Shown here piece by piece: positions 25,216 through 34,232 of a DNA stretch of 64,000 bases (positions within the stretch are counted from its first letter, which is position 1; the number at the start of each line of letters is the position of its first letter). A program made the position numbers and the translations under genes. Origin of the DNA: Lewinellaceae bacterium (GTDB lineage: Bacteria > Bacteroidota > Bacteroidia > Chitinophagales > Saprospiraceae). Below the pieces are notes generated by a model that made no database searches, was not told the DNA's origin, and saw nothing but the letters and a program-made list of their open reading frames with translations. The DNA is taken from contig JACJYG010000011.1 in NCBI GenBank assembly GCA_020636215.1, positions 1-64,000 of the forward strand, written 5' to 3'.

Positions 25216-26064
25216 ATGCGATACCTCTATGCCATCATTGACCTCATCCTGTACAGCAACCTCTGGATTGCCTGTGCGGCTGTTGCTATGGCCGCTCAGA
25301 CCCAGCTATTGCTCACAGGAAAGGTACAACCAAGCCCACTACTGGGCTTCATTTTATTCTCCACCTTATTCTTGTATGCCCTGCATCGGATTATCGGGTT
25401 GGCAAAGGTGAAGCCGTTTCAGTCGCACGGCCGCTACCAGGTCATTACCCGTTTCAAGCTTCATATTATCCTTTACGCGCTACTATCCGCCGCCGCCGCC
25501 GCCTTTTGTTTTTTCCAGCTGCCTTTTTCCGTTCAAGCATCCGCCGTCTTACCTTCCCTGATCTCGCTCGCCTATGTGTTGCCCTTTTTGAAGGGCAAGC
25601 GCCTCCGGGACCTGAACTATATCAAGATTTTCCTCATCGCTATCGCCTGGAGTTGGATTACGGTTTATTTACCGGCGCTGGAACTGGGTATGGGGCGGAA
25701 CATTCCAATGATGATCATGGCGCTGGAGCGGGCCTTCTTCGTCTTTGCCATCACCTTACCTTTTGATATCCGCGACCTGGAGATTGACCTGTTCAATGGC
25801 GTACAGACCATTCCCGCCCGATGGGGCCTTAAGGCCACCAAATTGCTTTCTCTTGCCTGCCTGCTGGCCATGATGGCTCTGGCATGGCTCAACTTCCACA
25901 TCGATGTGTACAGCCCGGGGCAGTTCGGGGCGCTCGCCTTATCAGCCATAACGACCTATGCGCTCGTCACCGCCGCAGGGCAGGTGAAGCACGATTATTA
26001 TTACACGGGGGTATTGGATGGAACGATGGTGCTGCAGTTTGTGCTGGTTTGGGGGCTGGGGTGA
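25216..26064 (+). CDS. UbiA-prenyltransferase-like membrane protein
   Basis: 282 aa from ATG 25216, with seven to nine predicted membrane helices. The second aspartate motif of the UbiA family is present in ITLPFDIRDLEIDLFNGVQTIPARWG (DxxDxxxD). The first motif, normally NDxxDxxxD between helices 2 and 3, is absent: the equivalent loop reads LHRIIGLAKVKPFQSHGRY. It may therefore be a diverged family member with a different or no prenyl-transfer activity. Last gene before the TIR-BRCT gene, with which it converges. Confidence 0.75.
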   Translation: MRYLYAIIDLILYSNLWIACAAVAMAAQTQLLLTGKVQPSPLLGFILFSTLFLYALHRIIGLAKVKPFQSHGRYQVITRFKLHIILYALLSAAAAAFCFFQLPFSVQASAVLPSLISLAYVLPFLKGKRLRDLNYIKIFLIAIAWSWITVYLPALELGMGRNIPMMIMALERAFFVFAITLPFDIRDLEIDLFNGVQTIPARWGLKATKLLSLACLLAMMALAWLNFHIDVYSPGQFGALALSAITTYALVTAAGQVKHDYYYTGVLDGTMVLQFVLVWGLG

Positions 26065-26136
26065 GGGGCTGTTTCAAGTTCCAGGTTTTTTACCCGGCTG
26101 AACCCGACAGGCGGCGAGGACGAGCAGGTTTGCCTC

Positions 26137-27087
26137 TCACAACGTATCCGCGATCTCCCGCCAGAGCGATTCGCTGATGACCTTGACGCTGTATTTTTCC
26201 GCCGCGTCCAATTTAACTTTACCCGGGTTCTGGCCCACCACCAGAAAATCGGTTTGGCCGGAAATACTGCCGGTAGGTTGAGCGCCCAATTTTCGGGCGA
26301 TCTTTTCCAGTTCGGCCCGGGGCGCATCCAGTTTGCCGGTGAAGACGACCTTCTTGTTGGCCAGCGTCCGGCGGTAGGCTTCGTTCAGCATTTTGAGCCA
26401 CTGCTTTTCGGTGATCTTTTTGACGCCATGCTTTTCGGCCGCCTGCAGTTTCACCGCACCGGGCTCCTTACCGACCACAAGGTAGTCCGTATTGCCGGAC
26501 ACGGTGTCGACAAAATTGGCGCCGACGGCTTTGACCTTCTCGGCATGGGCTTTGCGGCTTTCCGAGAGCGCGCCGGTGAAGACAATGGTTTTGCCATCCA
26601 ATGCCCCGGAGAGGGTCCGGGCGCGCTTCAGTTTGGGAGTAGGCTTCGGCTTGGCCTTCGGCGCTGCCTTTTTGCCGGGCGCCGCCTTCGGCGCCTTGGG
26701 CTGCACCAATGGCTCGATAGCCTCGAACAATTTATCCAGGGCTTTGGAATTGGCCGTACCCTTCCAGGTAGTCAGGTCGACGTATTGTATCCGCCGGTAG
26801 CCGAAGGGCAGGCGGGTTTTGCCGATCAGGGCGGGGGCCAGGATCTTTCTTTCCAGGCCTTCGTAGGCCTCTTCCAGCACCCAGTCCGATTCCACGGAGT
26901 TTTTGGACCAGAGCACCAGGATGCAGTTGGCTTCGTCCAGCGCTTTGGAAATGGCCCGGTCGAAGGCCTTGCCGGGCGCGATGTTTTTGTCCCACCAGAC
27001 TTTCCAACCCTTCTTTTCCAAAATAGTAGCGAGTGCTTTGGTTTTGGGGCGATCCTTGCTGGAATAGCTGATGAAGATGTGGCTCAT
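26137..27087 (-). CDS. TIR - BRCT - BRCT fusion protein
   Basis: 316 aa. Residues 1-~128 are a TIR domain (MSHIFISYSSKDRPKTKAL; WKVWWDKNIAPGKAFDRAISKAL; CILVLWSKNSVESDWVLEEAYEG) with the putative NADase glutamate at E72/E73. Residues 129-160 are a Lys/Ala/Pro-rich linker. Residues ~163-236 and ~243-314 are two LigA-type BRCT domains (KTIVFTGALSESRKAHAEKVKAVGA, KVVFTGKLDAPRAELEKIARKLGAQ; each has VSGnTDYLVVGkePG-like and W-containing ends). TIR domains degrade or cyclise NAD; BRCT domains of this type bind DNA ends or phosphoproteins. The fusion suggests a NAD-depleting effector triggered by DNA damage or foreign DNA, which is inference. No partner gene is adjacent. Codon usage and GC match the surroundings. 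Confidence 0.93.
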   Translation of the reverse strand: MSHIFISYSSKDRPKTKALATILEKKGWKVWWDKNIAPGKAFDRAISKALDEANCILVLWSKNSVESDWVLEEAYEGLERKILAPALIGKTRLPFGYRRIQYVDLTTWKGTANSKALDKLFEAIEPLVQPKAPKAAPGKKAAPKAKPKPTPKLKRARTLSGALDGKTIVFTGALSESRKAHAEKVKAVGANFVDTVSGNTDYLVVGKEPGAVKLQAAEKHGVKKITEKQWLKMLNEAYRRTLANKKVVFTGKLDAPRAELEKIARKLGAQPTGSISGQTDFLVVGQNPGKVKLDAAEKYSVKVISESLWREIADTL

Positions 27088-27290
27088 AGGTGGCGGTTGA
27101 AGTGGGTTGTGGGGGTAAGTTAGGAAATTTACGGGGAGTGTTCAATTTTCCCGTTTGGTGCCCCACCCTTCATCCTGCTGTTTTTCGAGACTGCCACCTC
27201 CATTTTTCTGCTTCCCGCTTGTGCCCTTAAGGACAGGCTTCATTCCATGCCCCTGATGCCTTGATGTGCGGCGGCTCCGTTTAACGGTTG

Positions 27291-27335
27291 GTGCAGCCTC
27301 AGTTGCCAGCTTTTGCTGGCAATTGACGGCTGCAC
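27291..27335. repeat. Two-step hairpin in intergenic DNA
   Basis: Outer arms GTGCAGCC/GGCTGCAC and inner arms TTGCCAGC/GCTGGCAA around a TTTT loop. No T run follows, so it is not an obvious terminator; it may be a structured RNA or a REP-like element. Confidence 0.6.
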
Positions 27336-27770
27336 TTTGTCACCTTCTCGCCTTCCTTTTTTAATTTTTTCTGACAAAAAGGAAATATTAAAACTTCAAT
27401 CAATCAGGTCTAAATTATGGGTTTCTTCTGTAAGGAGACAAGTGTAACTTTTATGAGCACTTTGCAGAATTTTGCCAAGCGGTACTCGACTTTTTCAAAA
27501 ATATCAAGGAACACAGGCAAGCGTTAGAATCACTCCTGACACTCAAATTTCATGTCGTCGGGGAATAGCGTTTTTTCGCAAACCACTTTCCGAGGGGAAT
27601 AAATACGCTCTAAGGCGGACTTGGCAAAAAAATGCTGTCGATAGCTCAGGCTCTCTTCTGAGCAAAAAAGGGGTGGAACAAAATTTCATTTTGTTATCTT
27701 TAGGTTGAAAAATTGGTTTATCCCCGGAATTTAGCCCTTTCAGGGCTTTTCCGGGATTTTTCAACACAAA

Positions 27771-27812
27771 AAAATAGCCCAAGCCAGCGCTAGCGCTGGC
27801 TTGGGCTATTTT
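27771..27812. terminator. 42-bp palindrome, probable bidirectional terminator
   Basis: Twenty-base arms with a TA centre (AAAATAGCCCAAGCCAGCGC and its complement). It ends in A/T runs on both sides, as in bidirectional intrinsic terminators. It lies 195 bp downstream of the lipoprotein gene's stop at 28007. Confidence 0.65.
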
Positions 27813-28006
27813 CAGGGCAGATCCCAATCTATTTCAGGACGGGACAATCGAAATTTTTCAGCCAGCCACAAGCCCACATTTCATCTCCAATATTGACATG
27901 ATCCCGGGAAGTAATAACGGCGAATTTATACTTCTCAAAATCAAACGAAAATGGCAGAGGACAAACTACACCAACCCTGTAGACCTGGAACTTTAGACCA
28001 ACACAC

Positions 28007-29593
28007 CTAATTATTGTACCATTCTATGGATGGTCCAGTAGCACCAAGATTTAACCCAGCACTGTATTGGTAAGTAGCTCCAAAATTGATGTTCGACATG
28101 TTGCAGGCGGAATCATCTGAAGATTCATACACATCCAATCTCGTTCCTGAAGCTCCTGTTGGTGCAATCACTAACAGATCACATCCGAAGTTAGGACCAA
28201 TATTACCTACTGCCATTCCAATTTCGTCACTATTTGGTGCAAAATTTCCTGGTATCGATCCTATTTTAAACCAGGACACGCCTATGTTTCCAGACCGATA
28301 AATAGAAACAGTCTGACCAACCAAACTACCAGTATAAGTGGCATCGATCATTCCAATATACAATGCACTTAAATAGACCTTAATTACTGGATGGTAAAAT
28401 GATTTTCCCGTACTATTTTGCTGAACCAATACAGGTTTTGACCAGCTAGCCGCATCTAAGGAATTCGCATACCAAACACCTTCGATATTATTTACTTCAG
28501 AATCAAAAGCGATATGGAATTTGCCATTGAAATAGACCATTGAAATATCAGAAATCCTGGGTTGCGACCTCACTTGTGTGAAATTTGAAGCTTGAACATT
28601 ACGAATATTCCAACCTGAAAGCCCCATTCGACCAACCTTAAAATCTCGAGGATCTTGGAAAAGGACAACCCACTCTTGATTGTTCTCATCAAATGCCAAT
28701 GCTGGTTTAATTTCTGAAGGCACCAATCTTCCATTCAGCTTTACAGCTTCGGCTGTCCTCCAGCTAACTTGCTGATTATTGTCAAATGATTGGGAGGAAG
28801 TGGTTTGTAAATGACCGTCGTTTAGCCACAATAATCGCCAATTCAAATCACTATTCCCCAACACAGGACCAAGATTTGTTGATGTACTAGCAATGGTTTG
28901 AACACCAAACCAGTCCCCATTCAGGAAGTCTTTTTTTTGGGCCGTTTTTACACGACCTTGATCATCAATCCAACTACATACGAACATGTCCTGTGGCAAC
29001 ACTGGATCCGGACCTGGATCCGGACCTGGATCCGGACCTGGATCTTCATCGCAAGCACAAGCGAACAGGCCACCATTCTCTGTTAACTCTCCAACCACTC
29101 GGCATTTTCCTCTACAGCATTCATGGTCACATACAAATTCCACTTTGCCGTTTTCAATCCCAATTAATCGAAGGCTGCAATCTTTGGGTTCATTTTCTTG
29201 TGGTTCGTTGCCATTATTTCCGGCTTCAAGGCAACCCTTTGAAAAAATTGGAATACAGAAACATTGAGCGATCAGATACCGATTGTTAGACAGCCCCCCT
29301 CTGGTTGGCCTGAGTTGGAGCCTGCAGTCTTCACAAGGACCGCTTGGACAAAGGATTGAGCCAATGAATTCATTGGGATTTTTCAACGAACGCTCAAACT
29401 TGAAATAGGCGTCTTTCGGTTGAATTTTTTCCACAATTTCTACCCCTTCGAGCAAATCATTATACTGAACCTTTGAAAGTGAAAAACTTTTTAAATTAGG
29501 TTGTTCCATGAATTGTTCTATGGAAGAAGTACAACCTGTTAAAAAAAATATTCCTAGCAATAAAAACAAGGTAGTAACCTGAAGTACTTTCAT
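28007..29593 (-). CDS. Lipoprotein with Cys-rich N-terminus, PGPD-repeat linker and predicted beta-propeller
   Basis: 528 aa. A type II signal peptide with lipobox LTGC (Cys ~21) anchors it. Residues ~80-185 are rich in cysteine (CPSGPCEDCRLQL, CFCIPIFSKGC, CDHECCRGKCRVVG, CACDEDPG). A (PGPD)n linker follows, encoded by 12-bp DNA repeats. The remaining ~330 residues contain repeats of the YFNGKFHIAFDSE / AFDENNQEWVVLFQD type, suggesting a sialidase- or BNR-like propeller. I do not recognise a family. Base composition is AT-richer than its neighbours, which hints at transfer, and an IS element lies directly upstream. Probably surface-exposed. Confidence 0.8.
   Translation of the reverse strand: MKVLQVTTLFLLLGIFFLTGCTSSIEQFMEQPNLKSFSLSKVQYNDLLEGVEIVEKIQPKDAYFKFERSLKNPNEFIGSILCPSGPCEDCRLQLRPTRGGLSNNRYLIAQCFCIPIFSKGCLEAGNNGNEPQENEPKDCSLRLIGIENGKVEFVCDHECCRGKCRVVGELTENGGLFACACDEDPGPDPGPDPGPDPVLPQDMFVCSWIDDQGRVKTAQKKDFLNGDWFGVQTIASTSTNLGPVLGNSDLNWRLLWLNDGHLQTTSSQSFDNNQQVSWRTAEAVKLNGRLVPSEIKPALAFDENNQEWVVLFQDPRDFKVGRMGLSGWNIRNVQASNFTQVRSQPRISDISMVYFNGKFHIAFDSEVNNIEGVWYANSLDAASWSKPVLVQQNSTGKSFYHPVIKVYLSALYIGMIDATYTGSLVGQTVSIYRSGNIGVSWFKIGSIPGNFAPNSDEIGMAVGNIGPNFGCDLLVIAPTGASGTRLDVYESSDDSACNMSNINFGATYQYSAGLNLGATGPSIEWYNN
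29004..29043 (-). repeat. 12-bp coding tandem repeat (GGATCCGGACCT x3.3)
   Basis: Three exact 12-bp units plus 4 bp. On the minus strand they encode the PGPD linker of the lipoprotein. Each unit carries a BamHI-type palindrome (GGATCC). Unit number is likely to vary by slippage without shifting the frame. Confidence 0.9.
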
Positions 29594-29818
29594 AACTAGT
29601 TAAGGTTGAGTTAAAGAATAATACATCTGACTGTAATGACTATTCAAATATTATTTTATCGATTTTAGGGTTGTTTTTTCCCTTGTTCCTTGCCTGCAAC
29701 ATTCGTATCCCCCGAAGGGGGCCGTGCCCAACGGGCACAGCCATTTTGGCGCTTTGAGGAAACAGGGGTTTAGGTATTCATCCTGCCCTAATGCTGCCGG
29801 CATTAAGCAACAGGATAG
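29594..29818. other. Intergenic region left of the IS element
   Basis: 225 bp up to the IS boundary. Contains small palindromes (CCCCCGAAGGGGG near 29709 and GTGCCCAACGGGCAC near 29723) but no gene. Confidence 0.5.
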
Positions 29819-31435
29819 CAGCGATTCCCAATTTGATAATAAAGTGCCCCAACTGAGCGCTCCCAGGCTTAAATTGCCTCCCCAAAGCCTTGCGCTAAAG
29901 CCGGCATTCCTCCGGGCCTGTTTCTAATGGCCCAACTTTTAGCTGTTCCTCCGCCCGAGAATGGCCCTTCAGGCAATACTCCCTCCTTTGCCGGCTCAAC
30001 CGTTGAGCGGCATTTTGGAGCTTTCACCTGGCGTTCTGGTTAGGAGGATTTTTCCTGTCATGCGCTATCATCTATGATTTCGTAGCGCACTTTGAGTAGC
30101 CCGATGATCAACTTGTATATCATCTCCATAGAGGCTACTTCATATTCGTCAAACTTCTGCCGGGCTTTTTCCCACAGGGCTATCTTGGTTTGCGTTTTAT
30201 GCCAGGCTGCCTGGAACAAATCATTCCACCCTTGTTGCAGTTGGTCCACCAGGAAGGCTAACATCATCAGTAAGGCCAGTACGGTACAGAGGTTTTTTTC
30301 GCCATGGCCATAGTTGTGCTCGAAGTTGTAGCCTTGGTTCTTCAGGGTATTGAAGGTTTCATTTTCGATCTTCCACCGGCTACGGCCCGTACGCATCACT
30401 TTATATACAGTGCTTTTGCTCAAGTCAAAATCGGTGATCCAGGAGAAGTGCCTTTCAGGCTCTTGCCCCTTTTTATCTACCTGGCGGTAATCCAGAAAAT
30501 TAACTTTGATGTCCCGGTTATCTGTATTGAGCGGCAGGTTGTTGACATAACGGAAACGATGTAGGTACCGGCCTTCTTCCAGTTCATAGTCATTAACCTT
30601 ACCCTGCCCCTCGAGGCGGCCCACGAGCCCAAAAAGGTATTTATTCCCATCCGGTTTTACACTTGTTATAAAGCGGAAGCCTGCTTTTTTCAATTCCCGC
30701 AGATGGGGCCCATTGGCGCTCAAGGCATCTTCCACAACCACCACTTTTTCCCTCGGCAACAGCTTTTTTATTTGGGGGATTAAACGCTTGGCCGCATTGA
30801 TCTCGCAATCATTCTTCGTATGCCCGTCTTGCTTTACAAGCGCTTCGTTGGCGATGGGCAGTACTTCTTTCTTTTCCGGGTGTACGGCCACCGCGCTCAG
30901 CAAACTATGCCGGTATTCTGTTTGGCCATTCTTCTTGAGGCACTCCAAACACTGGCTGCATTTTATCTTTTCTGAACTATAATGGTGCACCCCATCTATG
31001 CTTACGGCCACATGCCCACTCAGATAACTGTAGGCTTCCAATATACCTGCCCCACGCAACTTCTTTATCAGGCCGGCATATACCCCTTTCATCTCTTCCA
31101 AATCCACTCCGTCTAATATGGCCCGCATCGCACTGTCTGACGGCGCCTTGTTTACTTTGTATATCGATTTCAGGTTTTCTTCCCGGCTCGTGCGTTCATT
31201 GTTAAATTGGAGCAAAGACGGGTCCTTCAATGAGAAAACGGCATACCCACTCATCAGCGCATCTTGCATCGTTATGCTCAGGTTTTCGCTCCGAGTATCG
31301 GTGAACCCCCGGAATTTCTTCGCCAAATACTTGTGCAAGGGGTCTATCTTCAGCCCTTCCAGCGCTTTCTCCTCCGCTGTTGCCATCTTTTTTTATGCCT
31401 AAAATACCCATTTCATATCAAATTGGGAATCGCTG
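29819..31435 (-). mobile_element. Complete IS element (IS4-superfamily-like), 20-bp TIR, 9-bp target duplication
   Basis: Perfect 20-bp terminal inverted repeats: CAGCGATTCCCAATTTGATA at 29819-29838 and its complement at 31416-31435. The element is flanked by the direct repeat ACAGGATAG (29810-29818 and 31436-31444). It is 1617 bp with one transposase gene. Intact ends and duplication indicate a recent insertion. Confidence 0.93.
30058..31386 (-). CDS. DDE transposase, IS4-superfamily
   Basis: 442 aa, the single gene of the IS element at 29819-31435. DDE triad candidates: D in HVAVSIDGVHHY, D in KVVVVEDALSANG, and E in the Y-R-E-K-like signature TGRSRWKIENETFNTLKNQGYNFEHNYGHG. A cysteine pair (KCSQCLECLK) follows the first aspartate. 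The frame is intact, so it may be active. The 220 bp between its stop and the left terminal repeat are non-coding. Confidence 0.9.
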   Translation of the reverse strand: MATAEEKALEGLKIDPLHKYLAKKFRGFTDTRSENLSITMQDALMSGYAVFSLKDPSLLQFNNERTSREENLKSIYKVNKAPSDSAMRAILDGVDLEEMKGVYAGLIKKLRGAGILEAYSYLSGHVAVSIDGVHHYSSEKIKCSQCLECLKKNGQTEYRHSLLSAVAVHPEKKEVLPIANEALVKQDGHTKNDCEINAAKRLIPQIKKLLPREKVVVVEDALSANGPHLRELKKAGFRFITSVKPDGNKYLFGLVGRLEGQGKVNDYELEEGRYLHRFRYVNNLPLNTDNRDIKVNFLDYRQVDKKGQEPERHFSWITDFDLSKSTVYKVMRTGRSRWKIENETFNTLKNQGYNFEHNYGHGEKNLCTVLALLMMLAFLVDQLQQGWNDLFQAAWHKTQTKIALWEKARQKFDEYEVASMEMIYKLIIGLLKVRYEIIDDSA

Positions 31436-31520
31436 ACAGGATAGGCTTTTCGGGCGCAATTCGTTGAAAATCAGCGATAACGTAGTACTGATTACTGCCC
31501 ACTGATTACTGCCGACTGGA

Positions 31521-32636
31521 CTAATCGCAGGGAAACTGGTTCGTATCGATCAGGGTGCCGCCAACGGCCTCGTTATCCACGCCGCATACTTTTATCGTGA
31601 TGTCAGGGTAAGCGGAGGAGATGGCAAGATTTCCAAAGGAAGTCGGCGTGAAGAAGCCAAAGCGGAAGGAATCGCCGGCCATTTCAATATCACTGAGCAG
31701 GGCGTTGTCCCCGTCATTGTTGACCAGCGTATTATTATTGGCGTTATCGATCACCAGGTAGTTCCAGGCATGGTTTTCCGAGTAGTTGCGGAGGACCAGC
31801 CAGCGGTTGGCCGATTCATCGGCGGCTACGGTTTGGCCGCTGGGCAGCACGAGGTAGACGCCGCCGATATTCGGCGTACAAAGCAAGAGTCCCGTAGCCC
31901 CCGTAGAATTGAAATGATTACTCATGATCAGCCCACCCCGGTCCCCCACGAAAATATCGAGGTTGTTATTAGAAATGGTATTGAAGTAGATCTTCATGTT
32001 ATTGCCCACGACGTTTAATACCCCAACTCCACCGAAGGAAAGCACTCCCGTTATGACATTGTTATAAACCTGAGTATTGTCGCTACCATATTGGGCAATG
32101 CCTAATTCAAAATATTCGAGGGTATTGCCCCGGATACGAGTTTGGTTGGAGCCTTCGATCAGGATACCCGTAGGGCCGGATTCATTGGCATCCCGGATAT
32201 ACAGGTTCTCGATGATTACATTGGAGGCGCCCAGAATGTGAAATCCAGGGTTCGACACGTATGGAAACCCAACGGTTTCATCACCGGTTTCGAATTCGAC
32301 GATAGCGCCAGGCTGGCCCGTGATCTTCACTTTGTAGTTGATGACTACCGTGGCATCCTCGGTATGCAGGCCGGACTCCAGAATGACGGTACCGCCCTGC
32401 CCGGCCTGGTTCACAGCGTCCTCGATGGCGTCTACCGATCCCGCCGGTACTGTTACGGTGGCGCCCCGGTATTCCACTTCTTCAGCCCCTTCTGCCAGCA
32501 GGCTTTCCGCCAGGCGAATGTAGTGGTTAGCGTCGTACTTGTCAGTGGGTTCAGAGGCCTGGTCAATGGCGTCCTTGTTACAGCCAGGGGCAAGCAGCAA
32601 CAAGGCTGCCACTGCCAGCAAAATCAATCTGTTCAT
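31521..32636 (-). CDS. Lipoprotein with right-handed parallel beta-helix
   Basis: 371 aa from ATG 32636 with a lipoprotein signal (MNRLILLAVAALLLLAPGCNKD). It has NosD/PbH1-type beta-helix repeats: VPAGSVDAIEDAVNQAGQGGTVIL, NVIIENLYIRDANES, NQTRIRGNTLEYFE, DNTQVYNNVITGV, NMKIYFNTISNNNLDIFV. Such proteins are often polysaccharide lyases or adhesins, but no catalytic residues can be assigned. The IS element inserted 77 bp downstream of its stop. Confidence 0.87.
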   Translation of the reverse strand: MNRLILLAVAALLLLAPGCNKDAIDQASEPTDKYDANHYIRLAESLLAEGAEEVEYRGATVTVPAGSVDAIEDAVNQAGQGGTVILESGLHTEDATVVINYKVKITGQPGAIVEFETGDETVGFPYVSNPGFHILGASNVIIENLYIRDANESGPTGILIEGSNQTRIRGNTLEYFELGIAQYGSDNTQVYNNVITGVLSFGGVGVLNVVGNNMKIYFNTISNNNLDIFVGDRGGLIMSNHFNSTGATGLLLCTPNIGGVYLVLPSGQTVAADESANRWLVLRNYSENHAWNYLVIDNANNNTLVNNDGDNALLSDIEMAGDSFRFGFFTPTSFGNLAISSAYPDITIKVCGVDNEAVGGTLIDTNQFPCD

Positions 32637-32713
32637 AGTGGTAGTTTTTTGGTTCAAAGTGTTTTCCGGCAATATTGCCTGATAATCAAAGGTATAAGAG
32701 GAGTAAATTGGGC

Positions 32714-32732
32714 AATGGGATTATTGTCGCAG
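32714..32732 (+). repeat. Single copy of the GGGATTnTTGTCGCAG motif
   Basis: AATGGGATTATTGTCGCAG, 10 bp downstream of the T9SS propeller gene's stop. Same motif and orientation as the two copies upstream of that gene (34233-34272). Confidence 0.8.
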
Positions 32733-32741
32733 AATGGCATT

Positions 32742-34151
32742 TTAGACCTTGACAACTTTCTGTACCCGTATTTGACTACCCCGTTTAACCTGAAGGAAGT
32801 AAAGCCCATTCGGCAATTCCGAAAGGTCTATCTTCCGCGCTGAGTTGTTCACTATCCGAAGAACTCTGCCTAATTGGTCGATGACCTTCAAGGTTTCGTA
32901 TTCAGCATCAGGAAGTTGAATTATGTCGGCAGTAGGGTTTGGGAATACCATAAATTCGCATTCAATGATCGTTTCCACCCTTGAAAGCAAGGACAGATCG
33001 TAAACCCGCACCTGACCGGAGGCGTCTCCGTTTCCATCGTTGAACGGTGCTCCGATCGCGGCCCGGTTGCCATCCGAGGACAGGGATAGGCCATCTCCAC
33101 ATCTATCTCCCATTGCGTCGCCTTCTATTACTATTCCAACCTGACTCCAATCGCCGGCTATCCAATCATATATCCATACATAACCAGGGCTGGAAATAAT
33201 AATGTCTCCGCCTCCAATCACTATGCGGCCGCCGTCTTCAGAAATGGAAACATTCCTTTCCTTTTCTAAATCAATATTAAGGCCAATTTGTAGCCAGTCC
33301 GCTCCATTCCACTCATATACTTGTACCGCAAGCGGAGTAGGAATAGATTCTCCAGTTACAACAATAGCGGCTAATCGTTCACCATTTGCTGAAAACGAAA
33401 ATCTTTCAATCCTGGAAGGGGCTGTAAAATCAGAACCTATTTGTATCCAGCTCGCTCCATTCCATTCAAATACTCGTGCATAAACTTGCCCCAAAATGGC
33501 TACTCGATTTCCATCTGCGGAAAGAGCAACCTCTTTACCAAAAATACCATTTATCATGTCTCCCTCGATAGGGGCCCCGGCCTGTACCCATTCCCCTCCG
33601 ACCAGGTCAAATGTAAAAACAGCACCTGCAAGCATTGCTGTTCTGGTAGCCCCAACAACCAAGCGGTTGCCATTCTCAGAAAGGGTTACCGAGGCGCCAA
33701 AATAACTACCGGTTTCTCCAATTAAACCGCCTCCAACCTGCACCCAGTCTCCCTCCTCCAACTCAAATACCCGCACCTTGCCGGAATTAAGCCCGTTCTC
33801 TGCATTGCTGGGCGCCCCAACCGCCAGCCTGTTTCCATCTGACGACAGCGAAACGGCATAATTGCCCAATCTTTCTCCCGCCGTTTCTCCTTCTATATTT
33901 GCCCCTACTTGTACCCATTCGCCTCCGGCCAAATCATACACTCGGACAAGCCCGGCATTTTCCCCATTTTCATCATTCAGAGGCCCCCCAATGGCAACCC
34001 GGCTGCCGTCCCCCGATAGAGAAACCGATTGGCCGGATACGTCTCCTTCTTCTCCGTAAATATCACCACCGACCTGGATTTGGGCAAAGGAGGGGTTAAA
34101 AATTGTTATTGCGGTTAATAAAACCGGAAAGAGTATTTTGGCCTTTTTCAT
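32742..34151 (-). CDS. Secreted T9SS-sorted beta-propeller (FG-GAP-like) protein
   Basis: 469 aa from ATG 34151, with signal peptide MKKAKILFPVLLTAITIFNPSFAQ. It has about seven propeller repeats of the form GQSVSLSGDGSRVAIGGPLNDENG...VRVYDLAGGEWVQVG, as in integrin-like/FG-GAP proteins. The C-terminus is a type A T9SS sorting domain (VFPNPTADIIQLPD, VIDQLGRVLR, LSELPNGLYFLQVKRGSQIRVQKVVKV). The protein should cross the outer membrane via T9SS and be surface-attached or released. In-frame sequence upstream of 34151 is not coding-like. Flanked on both sides by the CTGCGACA repeat. Confidence 0.9.
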   Translation of the reverse strand: MKKAKILFPVLLTAITIFNPSFAQIQVGGDIYGEEGDVSGQSVSLSGDGSRVAIGGPLNDENGENAGLVRVYDLAGGEWVQVGANIEGETAGERLGNYAVSLSSDGNRLAVGAPSNAENGLNSGKVRVFELEEGDWVQVGGGLIGETGSYFGASVTLSENGNRLVVGATRTAMLAGAVFTFDLVGGEWVQAGAPIEGDMINGIFGKEVALSADGNRVAILGQVYARVFEWNGASWIQIGSDFTAPSRIERFSFSANGERLAAIVVTGESIPTPLAVQVYEWNGADWLQIGLNIDLEKERNVSISEDGGRIVIGGGDIIISSPGYVWIYDWIAGDWSQVGIVIEGDAMGDRCGDGLSLSSDGNRAAIGAPFNDGNGDASGQVRVYDLSLLSRVETIIECEFMVFPNPTADIIQLPDAEYETLKVIDQLGRVLRIVNNSARKIDLSELPNGLYFLQVKRGSQIRVQKVVKV

Positions 34152-34232
34152 CGGACTGTCTTTTTTGGTAGCACACTCAGTTACAGGCAATTCCTGACTG
34201 TACGCCAAAAGTACCTTACATGCCCTTGGAGG

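Larger units (their letters stand above)
27088..28006. other. Long intergenic region, no credible gene
   Basis: 919 bp. Short ORFs here lack any recognisable domain or codon pattern. Structure seen: a 45-nt two-step hairpin at 27291-27335 and a 42-bp near-perfect palindrome at 27771-27812, preceded by nested smaller hairpins (27723-27755). Confidence 0.6.

Noticed and set aside
27472..27708. 78-aa plus-strand ORF
   Set aside because: No start-site signal, no recognisable domain, and low-complexity composition in a region full of repeats.
29004..29043. CRISPR or regulatory repeat
   Set aside because: It lies inside an open reading frame and encodes a PGPD linker; the period is 12 bp.
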